Shown in pieces: positions 16,260-22,501 of a stretch of 64,000 bases of DNA. The number at the start of each line of letters is the position of its first letter. The first letter of the stretch is position 1. This stretch comes from Rahnella ecdela (GTDB lineage: Bacteria > Pseudomonadota > Gammaproteobacteria > Enterobacterales > Enterobacteriaceae). The notes below the pieces were generated by a model that had not been told where the DNA came from, did no database searches, and was given only the letters and a program-made list of their open reading frames with translations. Where the stretch lies: assembly GCF_019049625.1 (NCBI RefSeq), contig NZ_JAFMOY010000125.1, forward strand, positions 116,035 to 180,034, in the 5' to 3' direction. The position numbers and the translations under genes were made by a program.

Positions 16260-16963
16260 ATGAGCGGATCAGATATTGGTTCAATCAACTCAGGTCCGTT
16301 ATTTCTGATACTACCTACCTTCTTTGTTACCGGGTGCCACTCAAATTTACCCGGTGGAACAGACTCTGTTTCGGCAATTTCAAGAGCCCGTTCAGGGGAA
16401 GTATCAACATCCAGCCATTCCAGCGCTTGTACGCGGTCAAGAACGAGCGGACGGCGGTCATGTATGTCTAACAGCCCTTTATCACTTGCTGCCGTTACAA
16501 TAACGAAACCATCATCGTCCGGAGCTTCTGGCGCCTCCGGATGAAAACGGCTTATGGCAGCGAAGAACAGCGGAGTGTGTGCTCTGTGGTAAATGAAGTA
16601 CGGCTGTTTGATCTTCGCGTCAGAAGGGTCTTTCTTCCATTCAAACCACCCATCGGCCATTACTAATGCCCGCCCATTTTCGAACAACGGTTTAAACATG
16701 CGGCTCGTTGCGACCGTTTCGACGCGTGCGTTTATCATGGGCGGACGCTTTGACTCTTTCGCCCATCCTGGCTGATATCCCCAATTCAGCGGGTCAAGAT
16801 AGATTTTATCGTCACGCTGATTGAGCAGAAGAACGCGAGTACCAGGCGCGACGTTATAACGGTCGAGTGGGATATCATCGATGGCGCTGGCAAACTCCCT
16901 GTCAGGCGCCAGAACTTCAATATAATGCGATCGGGGTTCGTACTGGGAGAAACGTCCACACAT
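16256..16963 (-). CDS. SRAP family protein (YedK/HMCES-like abasic-site protector)
   Basis: SRAP proteins trap abasic sites in single-stranded DNA through a thiazolidine link to Cys2. Here the ATG at 16963 puts Cys directly after Met (MCGRFSQ), has a perfect GGAGG seven bases upstream, and gives 235 residues. The longer ORF start at 16990 would bury Cys2. Other family motifs are MINARVET (catalytic Asn), ADGWFEWKK (Glu) and [10 protein letters not shown] (His). It converges on umuC with overlapping stop codons. Having a translesion polymerase and an abasic-site protector side by side suggests a DNA-damage tolerance module in the prophage. No LexA box is visible in its own upstream region. Confidence 0.93.
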   Translation of the reverse strand: MCGRFSQYEPRSHYIEVLAPDREFASAIDDIPLDRYNVAPGTRVLLLNQRDDKIYLDPLNWGYQPGWAKESKRPPMINARVETVATSRMFKPLFENGRALVMADGWFEWKKDPSDAKIKQPYFIYHRAHTPLFFAAISRFHPEAPEAPDDDGFVIVTAASDKGLLDIHDRRPLVLDRVQALEWLDVDTSPERALEIAETESVPPGKFEWHPVTKKVGSIRNNGPELIEPISDPLI

Positions 16964-17073
16964 AAAGAATCCTCCAAAGCGAGGTTTCAAGTATAGCTTG
17001 TTAAGACGATATATTGCTCAGCAAGGGATAGTGGGAGTATGCTAAAACCCTTCTTTTCAAAAGGATATTGAGA

Positions 17074-17538
17074 ATGGACACAACTGAAGAGCTCGGTGGA
17101 ACGTATTTCTACCACGGGCACGCAAACGTAACTGCCCCAGAACTATTTAACCTTATATTGATAGAAAGCTTCGCTGACCGGACTGGGATAGAAGTTTCAA
17201 GTGCTGCACTCATCCTCTCAGGGCAGCCCTGGATACCAACGCGCGGTAAACCCGCTGGCACTACCGCCGGAACTAGCGTGGCGTCAAAACTATCGCGAGC
17301 GGTTTTCAAAGATATGAGATTTCCCCCCGGCGTCAGCATGTACATGCCTACCGGTAAAAATCTCAAAACGTTGAGTTTTGCTAAAACCAACAGGGTAGGT
17401 GCATTTATCGGTAGATCGATTCCTTGGCTTGGCTATGCTGAAATCGTGATTCTATTGCAGTTGGTAGCTGCAGACACACGGCGAAAATACAATCTCATTG
17501 CCCGGCCATCAGACAAAATTGCATGGACCTCATTCTGA
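17074..17538 (+). CDS. STM2901-like family protein
   Basis: The 154-residue protein begins MDTTEELGGTYFYHGHANVTAPELF, which I recall as the N-terminus of the STM2901 family found in enterobacterial prophages; no function is established to my knowledge. It is soluble apart from a short hydrophobic segment near residues 119-132 (WLGYAEIVILLQLV). ATG 17074 has AAGGA eight bases upstream. Its stop overlaps the next start (ATGA), so the pair is translationally coupled to a DUF1493-type gene, the usual partner. Position among cargo genes suggests a lysogenic-conversion role. Confidence 0.65.
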   Translation: MDTTEELGGTYFYHGHANVTAPELFNLILIESFADRTGIEVSSAALILSGQPWIPTRGKPAGTTAGTSVASKLSRAVFKDMRFPPGVSMYMPTGKNLKTLSFAKTNRVGAFIGRSIPWLGYAEIVILLQLVAADTRRKYNLIARPSDKIAWTSF

Positions 17539-17879
17539 TGACTGAAGAAGAAATCGAAAATCAGGTTCTGGAATTTTTCCGGCAAGAACTCTCAATACCG
17601 ATTTCAGAAGATTGGAAAGAAATCGCCTTAGGATTTGATACGCCACTTCAGGATTATGCGCTTGGCGACGAGCTTATGGATGCCATCAATGATTATGATG
17701 AAAAGTTTGGCGTGGACATGTCTGTAATGAGTTTGGCACCTTACTATCCTTGGGAAAATCTTCCGTTATTAACCCGTTGGTTTAAGGCCAGGAAAGAAGA
17801 AGTAGAGAAGAGACGAAAGCCCCTAACGGTGCGCATGTTCGCCGAGTCGGCTATTGCGCAGTTATGGCTATATGACTAA
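17538..17879 (+). CDS. DUF1493 family protein (acyl-carrier-like fold)
   Basis: The 113-residue acidic protein (from ATG 17538, ATGA overlap with the previous gene) has the DUF1493 pattern VLEFFRQEL, LQDYALGDELMDAINDYDEKFGVDMS and YYPWE. The layout recalls an acyl carrier protein, yet the position where the phosphopantetheine serine would sit (DS[L/M] in carrier proteins) reads DELM. It therefore probably cannot carry an acyl group. Family members pair with STM2901-like genes. A start at 17523 is possible but lacks a ribosome site. Function unknown. Confidence 0.7.
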   Translation: MTEEEIENQVLEFFRQELSIPISEDWKEIALGFDTPLQDYALGDELMDAINDYDEKFGVDMSVMSLAPYYPWENLPLLTRWFKARKEEVEKRRKPLTVRMFAESAIAQLWLYD

Positions 17880-17897
17880 GGGGCTTTCGCCCCTTTT
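17878..17897. terminator. Bidirectional terminator between DUF1493 gene and hcp
   Basis: AAGGGGC and GCCCCTT arms around a TTTC loop, with T-run on the plus side and a short A-run on the other. It lies between convergent genes and probably serves both. Confidence 0.8.
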
Positions 17898-17901
17898 TAA
17901 A

Positions 17902-18384
17902 TCATGCAGTCTGACGATCATTCCACGAGTCGGAAAATATGATGTTTCCATCATTATGCTTCCATGTAATCTTCTCGTATCTAAGTTCAACCGTCTCCAT
18001 GTGATTGTCGTTAGGATTACTGTTTGATGCCATAGCTGGCGTGATTGAAACGATACGCACCTTTTCTAACAGCATGTTGAAGTATTCCACTTCCTGGCCG
18101 GCATCGTTTATACGATACCATTTGATCTCGGCAGACTCGAGGTTCTGGCCAGTCGCTACAGCTTTATAAATATAAGGGCTGGAACAGTCAAAATCTTTCA
18201 CGATCAACAGAGGCGAATGCATGCGCGTGCCTGTGACTTTGCCCGTAGCATTATCAGTAGGGATCATCAGGTTGTGGTGAAAACCTTTGACCTCGATGCT
18301 TTTTTCACGATCTTTGACATCCACACCGCCATTGATCAACGCCCCACCATCATCTTTAAGCCATAAGTAAGCTGGTATTGCCAT
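17902..18384 (-). CDS. Hcp family type VI secretion tube/effector protein (orphan)
   Basis: From ATG 18384 the protein has 160 residues and the Hcp1 pattern: MAIPAYLWLKDDGG, IEVKGFHHNL, KPxxx-free SSPYIYKAV, and ETVELRYEKITWKHNDGN near the end. Hcp forms hexameric rings that make the inner tube of the type VI secretion system and are exported. No other T6SS gene is in the window, so this is an orphan copy carried as prophage cargo. It may supply or modify tubes of a T6SS coded elsewhere. No strong Shine-Dalgarno is visible before 18384; the upstream in-frame start at 18444 would add 20 residues unlike the family. Confidence 0.88.
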   Translation of the reverse strand: MAIPAYLWLKDDGGALINGGVDVKDREKSIEVKGFHHNLMIPTDNATGKVTGTRMHSPLLIVKDFDCSSPYIYKAVATGQNLESAEIKWYRINDAGQEVEYFNMLLEKVRIVSITPAMASNSNPNDNHMETVELRYEKITWKHNDGNIIFSDSWNDRQTA

Positions 18385-18540
18385 AACAATAAACCCATTA
18401 ATAAATTGTGGATTTAAGTTATGCCAGTAGAGCTGAATAGACAATTAGGAAACGCGGGTAAACGTAATTTTCAGAAGTTTATTATGTGTTAAAGAATATC
18501 GATTACAGGCACAAGAAAAACCGGCTCGTTGGACAGGAAG

Positions 18541-18569
18541 AAAAAATAAAAAAGCCCTCGAGAAGAGGG
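18541..18569 (-). terminator. Minus-strand terminator
   Basis: CCCTC (18555-18559) and GAGGG (18565-18569) arms; on the minus strand the stem is followed by a long T-run (A-run at 18541-18553 on plus). No gene lies directly upstream of it on the minus strand. Confidence 0.7.
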
Positions 18570-18673
18570 TCAGTGAATCATCACAAAAATTTAGTTAGGA
18601 ACAGGAGGGTTACTCCTTTGTTAACAATAACTGATAACTATAATTTGGCTTAAGTATCTTTAGTTTCGTAGTT

Positions 18674-18702
18674 AAAAAAAGAGCCCGTGTTAACGACGGG
18701 CT
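18674..18702 (-). terminator. Minus-strand terminator
   Basis: Perfect arms AGCCCGT (18682-18688) and ACGGGCT (18696-18702); the minus strand continues into seven T. Confidence 0.75.
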
Positions 18703-18801
18703 ATCAGTAGGTAGGTATTCATGGCCTTTGCAGGCTTGCTGTTCTTGTGTCAGCTGATTTGAGAATAGTGCAGAGTGGTGTTTTTGCCAGATTTCAGGCA
18801 C

Positions 18802-18827
18802 AAAAAACCCGGCTCAATGGCCGGGTT
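18802..18827 (-). terminator. Terminator of the 118-residue lipoprotein gene
   Basis: Perfect arms AACCCGGC (18806-18813) and GCCGGGTT (18820-18827), with a T-run on the minus strand, 19 bases behind the stop of the lipoprotein gene. Sequence and flank (CACAAAAAA) match the hairpin at 19263. Confidence 0.88.
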
Positions 18828-18846
18828 GAATAATGATTTCGGTTTA

Positions 18847-19203
18847 TTAACTGGCGTTCTCGCAACCTGGCTGGCCACGGTCAATAACTTCAGTTCCTTC
18901 GACTAGGAAGCCGAACTTACCAAACAAGAAGGAGTGGTTGAACTGGGTTACAACAACATCAGACAGCGCCACAGAACACTTATTCTTCTCAATAGCTCGG
19001 TCAATAGCTGTTTTAACGTTTGGAATGCCGAGTGGGAAGATAACAACTGGGGCTGAATCTTCCGCTGTGACGCGCGCACCTTTAACGAAGTTGTTGGAAT
19101 TAATATTGTAGTTTTTCGTGCTTGCTACGGTTAAATCTGCAACTCGTGAGCTGCATCCTGCCAATAACATTACCACTGCGGCTAAAGCCAATGCCTTATT
19201 CAT
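18847..19203 (-). CDS. Prophage lipoprotein of unknown function
   Basis: This 118-residue protein has a lipoprotein signal MNKALALAAVVMLLAGC with lipobox LAGC and Cys17 as acylation site. The mature part (RVADLTVASTKNYNINSNNF, IFPLGIPNVKTAIDRAIEKN, IDRGQPGC) is recognisable as a small lipoprotein recurrent near prophage ends in enterobacteria, without known function. Two further cysteines (in NKCSVAL and QPGCENA) could form a disulphide. Sec export and outer-membrane sorting are likely: Ser-Ser follows the cysteine, with no Asp at +2. It is a single-gene transcription unit with its own terminator, which fits a moron. Confidence 0.8.
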   Translation of the reverse strand: MNKALALAAVVMLLAGCSSRVADLTVASTKNYNINSNNFVKGARVTAEDSAPVVIFPLGIPNVKTAIDRAIEKNKCSVALSDVVVTQFNHSFLFGKFGFLVEGTEVIDRGQPGCENAS

Positions 19204-19262
19204 TCTTTATTTCCTATGATTGCAATAGGAAATATCTTATCACACTATATAGTTTAGGACAC

Positions 19263-19287
19263 AAAAAAACCGGCTCGGTGGCCGGGT
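19263..19287 (-). terminator. Terminator of the HipA-like kinase cassette
   Basis: ACCGGC (19269-19274) and GCCGGGT (19281-19287) arms; seven T follow on the minus strand. The stem runs into the stop codon of the 293-residue gene. Confidence 0.85.
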
Positions 19288-20168
19288 TAAGCGACTTGTT
19301 GTTCTGCTTTAATTAGACGAGCAGCTGCTTGTTGAACGGTGGTAACAGGAACAACTCTAATCGAGTGCTTATCACCAATCTCTTGCAATGTATGAAGAGC
19401 CTCATTTAATTTAACAAATTGAGGTTTTCCATATGTTGGATCATCATCCTGTGGTCGATATACCAAGAATTCAAATGTATTTCGTGTAAATATATCATGA
19501 TCTTTAACAGATAATAGGTCTAATATTCTTGCTTTGTTACGGTCTAAGTGGTTTGCAAGATTTGTTGGTATCAATCGATCAGTATTAATAGCGATATTTG
19601 TGCTCAAATAAAATATTTTTGCAGCCCTTGCCTGTCCATCAACCTTAAATTCTTTGTTGAAGTATTGCTCAAATGATGGCTTATCACTTATCACTTTTGC
19701 TTTAAACTGGCTAGCCCATGTATTTTCAGATGAGTACCTTTCATCGTTCTCATCCTCAGAAGAAAAGAAATCTAAGGATGACAGACTTGCTGTTAATTGT
19801 ACCGCTTGCCTTAAAACACCAGTCATGTCGCTGGATTGTGCGTGCGATACTTCACCTAACCTAGCAGCAACAACTGGTGACACCCACCCAGAAAAGTTAT
19901 TATATTTTTTTAGATGACTCTCTAGGCTTTGAATAATCAATTCAATAATTGAGTTAAAATTATTACTTTTATTACCATACATGGCTTTTACAACATGTGG
20001 ACGGATCGCGTTACAGACTCTTACAGAGCCATCTTCAGCATACGCGGCTATAATCACAGTGAATTTTTCCCCAGAACCCATCATAGGTTCAAGGTAAACA
20101 GGAGCCCAATTAGCCGTAAAATTCGGGGCTCGTTGTGCGATAGTAAAAAGTTCTTTGTAATTAAGCAT
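19287..20168 (-). CDS. Unknown partner protein of HipA-like kinase (DUF3037-like position)
   Basis: The 293-residue protein is not recognised. The N-terminal part (WAPVYLEPMMGSGEKFTVIIAAY, then ARLGEVSHAQSS) has the shape of a small alpha/beta domain and faintly recalls DUF3037, the usual neighbour of HipA-like kinases; this is context-driven inference. Around residues 145-165 an acidic linker (SSEDENDERYSSEN) separates it from a C-terminal part of about 125 residues (FYLSTNIAINTDRL, HDIFTRNTFEFLVY). No membrane segment. It overlaps the kinase gene by 8 bases and clearly forms an operon with it. The genes are markedly A+T-rich compared with the tail operon, a sign of separate transfer. Candidate toxin, antitoxin or kinase substrate. 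Confidence 0.6.
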   Translation of the reverse strand: MLNYKELFTIAQRAPNFTANWAPVYLEPMMGSGEKFTVIIAAYAEDGSVRVCNAIRPHVVKAMYGNKSNNFNSIIELIIQSLESHLKKYNNFSGWVSPVVAARLGEVSHAQSSDMTGVLRQAVQLTASLSSLDFFSSEDENDERYSSENTWASQFKAKVISDKPSFEQYFNKEFKVDGQARAAKIFYLSTNIAINTDRLIPTNLANHLDRNKARILDLLSVKDHDIFTRNTFEFLVYRPQDDDPTYGKPQFVKLNEALHTLQEIGDKHSIRVVPVTTVQQAAARLIKAEQQVA

Positions 20169-20898
20169 TTAAAAAATCCGATTGAGATGCACCAGCCCGT
20201 ATACTAATCATAGATTTTAGCAGGTTTTGCCTCACAGACAAGAAATCCCCCAGGGAATCTACAATAACTTTATCGCCAATGAGACTGCCAATTGCATTCT
20301 CAACAACATGGTTAGAAATTAAATTGTCAGTCCAAAAATTACCATTGTTGGATATTTCATTTTTTTCTATTTCATTCTTGCAAATATTAACTGCTAATGA
20401 AAACAGCTGATTATCCCACCTGGTTGGCGAAGTCTCTGGCGGATATGATGCATGTAAAGTCAAACCATGGTCTATTAGGTGAAACTCATTTCCATCGTAA
20501 AGTAAATTTCCTGGGTGCCGGTCAGCATTAAAAATTAGTTCATCAAAGAATGATGCTGATTGTAAGTGAACCCATTTTTTCAACTTCTCTATGATAAATT
20601 CTTTTTCAGAATCTTTTGCGAGATAATGAGAAAGGTTTGGATAACCAATATCACTACTGCCGAAAAGTGGCTTTTCTTCTATGTCAAAAAGTAAAATAGG
20701 CTCAGGGATTGGAAGGTTAAGTTCTCGACCGATTTGTGCACATAAAACTTCGCAAAGTAATTCTCTATCAGGAAGATACTTGGCTATAACTTGTATCTCT
20801 TCATTGCAGACGAAAGCAAATCCTCTTCGCGCCCCGTTTATTCCTTCTCCAACGGGACGAGAACCCTCCAGAAGAATGCCGACCTTTAACGCTTCCAT
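20161..20898 (-). CDS. HipA-like Ser/Thr kinase domain protein
   Basis: From ATG 20898 (GGAG nine bases upstream; the longer frame begins with TTG) the protein has 245 residues. Kinase features are visible: Lys40 in VIAKYLP as a candidate ATP-binding lysine, the catalytic loop NADRHPGNLL (Asp126, Asn131) and the metal-binding LIDHG (Asp143). This matches the compact HipA_2-type kinases rather than full-length HipA, which is about twice as long and has an extra N-terminal subdomain. The first 35 residues (VGILLEGSRPVGEGI, RGFAFV) may include the glycine-rich region. It is the promoter-proximal gene of an A+T-rich two-gene cassette at the prophage edge. Likely roles are toxin-antitoxin or phage defence; neither is shown. 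Confidence 0.72.
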   Translation of the reverse strand: MEALKVGILLEGSRPVGEGINGARRGFAFVCNEEIQVIAKYLPDRELLCEVLCAQIGRELNLPIPEPILLFDIEEKPLFGSSDIGYPNLSHYLAKDSEKEFIIEKLKKWVHLQSASFFDELIFNADRHPGNLLYDGNEFHLIDHGLTLHASYPPETSPTRWDNQLFSLAVNICKNEIEKNEISNNGNFWTDNLISNHVVENAIGSLIGDKVIVDSLGDFLSVRQNLLKSMISIRAGASQSDFLNA

Positions 20899-21277
20899 TA
20901 GATTTATCTCCAATTTCCCGGCAAAATAAGATTAACGCCCCGATCTTTGCCAGGTGCGCTGCTGTATGTATTTTTCGGCAAATGCCGCAAAAACTCAGAG
21001 CATAATAGATCCGAAAGGGTTCAACACAAATACTGGGGATATATCAGGGGAGAGGGGGGGTATATAACCGATCAGAGCATTCAACCTCAAGGCCTCTGAC
21101 CGGTTGCTGTCATGACAGGGAAAAAATATTTATGGCTTGTTTTGTTGAAAAAACATTCCCCAAAACCATTTTCAACTATATGAAGTAAAAGGGATTTATT
21201 TAGCGCTCAACGTCATTGGATTTACTCGGAAAAGTAGTGTTATCTGATTGATTAAAAAGTATTTAATACAGTTTTAA
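20899..21277. other. Non-coding end of prophage cargo, palindromes, probable att region
   Basis: I see no gene here. Structures: an imperfect inverted repeat CCGATCAGAG / CTCTGACCGG (21068-21103), a perfect palindrome CTGTCATGACAG (21107-21118), and arms GTTGAAAA / TTTTCAAC 17 bases apart (21144-21176). A run of seven G lies at about 21053-21060. The last 140 bases are A+T-rich and could be a CRISPR leader. The prophage attachment site is expected in or near this stretch, but without the left end it cannot be placed; no tRNA is visible. Confidence 0.45.
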
Positions 21278-21354
21278 CAGTGCTGCCGTACAGGCAGCTT
21301 AGAAACACATCAACCGAGCAACCCCGCTCAGGTTCACGTTCACTGCCGTACAGG
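21278..21354 (+). CRISPR. Remnant type I-F CRISPR array, one spacer, no cas genes
   Basis: The first repeat unit (21278-21305) matches the type I-F repeat over its last 23 bases, including the hairpin CTGCCGTACAGGCAG and the 3' handle CTTAGAAA; only its first five bases differ. A second copy begins exactly 32 bases later (21338) with GTTCACTGCCGTACAGG and is cut off at 21354. A 28-base repeat with a 32-base spacer (21306-21337) is the exact I-F geometry. Orientation of the handle gives transcription on the plus strand, away from the prophage cargo. No Cas protein is coded in the window, so any activity would need cas genes elsewhere. Confidence 0.8.
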
Positions 21355-21373
21355 TATCACATCTTTCACAAAT

Positions 21374-22387
21374 TCATCCCACCAGACTTCTTTCCAAAAA
21401 CTCTTTCCGCCATTTTGTCGGCGTCGTCCCCAGCCGCTGGCGGAAGTGATGACGCAGGGTTTCCGGTGAGCCAAATCCTGCCTGTTCGGCGACGCGATCA
21501 ATACTTAAACTGCCGTTTTCCAGCAGGGCACAGGCTTTTTCCAGCCGCACGGTCAGCATCCATTCGCCCGGCGTACTGCCGGTAGCATCGTGAAAACGAC
21601 GCAGGAAAGTCCGGCGGCTCATCCCTGCCTGCGTGGCGAGTTGTTCAATGACCAGCGGCGTATTGAGATGGCTGCGCAAATCATCCAGCATGGGCGCGAG
21701 CGTTTTGGTCTGGTGGCGCGGAACCGGCTGCTGGATAAGCTGCGCCTGATTTCCCTCACGCAGCGGCGGTGTCACCATACGTCGTGCCGTTCGGTTGGCG
21801 ACTTCAATGCCGTAATCACGACGGATCAGATGCAGACATAAATCGACGCCCGCCGCGCCACCGGCTGAGGTAATTATGCTGCCCTCATCGACATAAATCA
21901 TGCCGTGCTCGACCTGTACGTTGGGAAATCTCTGTGCCAGGACGTCGGTGCTGTTCCAGTGCGCGGTGGCGCGTTTGCCGTCAAGCAAACCGGCAGCGCC
22001 AAGCACGAAACTTCCCGCGCAAATCGATACAATTCTCGTCCCGTTTTGATGCGCTTTTTGCAGTGCCGCAATCAGCAGCTCAGAAGCCGGTTCGTGAATG
22101 CTCCGCCAGCCCGGGATAACAATCGTTCCGGCGTCTTCGAGCAATTCCAGCCCGCCATCGACCACCAGCCGGACGCCGCCTTGTGCGCCAAAGGTTCCTT
22201 CTTCTACAGACGCAACGGATAACTCGTAAAGTGGTTCGCCGGTAAGTTCATCGGCGCGACCGAAGGCTTCAACCGCAATGCCGAATTCAAAAGTACACAG
22301 ACATTCATAAGCCAGCAGAACCAGACGCCGGTTTTTCGGGGCATGAGAATGGGCAGAGGCAATCGTCTTCATTTCAGCTTTGAGCAT
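21374..22387 (-). CDS. ftrA: FtrA-like GlxA/AraC family transcriptional regulator
   Basis: The 337-residue regulator has a DJ-1/PfpI-like domain (about residues 18-185, with the nucleophile-elbow motif SICAGSFVLGAAGLL) and a C-terminal AraC-type double helix-turn-helix (about 230-330, TQAGMSRRTFLRRF and VAEQAGFGSPETLRHHF). This is the GlxA/FtrA arrangement. The ATG at 22387 has AGGA upstream. It is divergent from an MFS efflux gene with about 110 bases between the starts, so it probably controls that gene. It is the first clear host gene to the right of the prophage. The symbol follows overall resemblance and is less certain than the family. Confidence 0.82.
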   Translation of the reverse strand: MLKAEMKTIASAHSHAPKNRRLVLLAYECLCTFEFGIAVEAFGRADELTGEPLYELSVASVEEGTFGAQGGVRLVVDGGLELLEDAGTIVIPGWRSIHEPASELLIAALQKAHQNGTRIVSICAGSFVLGAAGLLDGKRATAHWNSTDVLAQRFPNVQVEHGMIYVDEGSIITSAGGAAGVDLCLHLIRRDYGIEVANRTARRMVTPPLREGNQAQLIQQPVPRHQTKTLAPMLDDLRSHLNTPLVIEQLATQAGMSRRTFLRRFHDATGSTPGEWMLTVRLEKACALLENGSLSIDRVAEQAGFGSPETLRHHFRQRLGTTPTKWRKEFLERSLVG

Positions 22388-22501
22388 TAAAGTGAATCCT
22401 CATATTGGCATGATCTTGACGATACATGGCATCGGGCCTGATTTCTACCGCGCGCGCAATCTTACATGCTGTCGTTCTCTGAACATTTGCAGGAATACGG
22501 T

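Larger units (their letters stand above)
18385..18846. other. Gene-free stretch with several minus-strand terminators
   Basis: I see no convincing gene in these 460 bases. It holds three complete minus-strand hairpin terminators and a degenerate fourth one at about 18506-18530 (AAAAACCGGCTCGTTGG, without a matching arm). The bases look like the eroded ends of earlier inserted cargo genes. A 63-codon frame at 18610-18801 lacks a ribosome site and overlaps a terminator. Confidence 0.6.

Noticed and set aside
18610..18801. 63-codon minus-strand frame in the terminator-rich stretch
   Set aside because: It overlaps a strong terminator hairpin and has no ribosome site.
20899..21277. Exact prophage attachment site
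   Set aside because: Several inverted repeats are present, but the left prophage end and integrase are outside the window, so no core can be identified.
21278..21354. The CRISPR-like unit as part of a Tn7-like (I-F3) transposon
   Set aside because: No tns, tniQ or cas genes and no Tn7-type end sequences are visible nearby.
21280..21585. 101-codon plus-strand frame over the CRISPR remnant
   Set aside because: It runs through CRISPR repeats and antisense into ftrA; not a gene.
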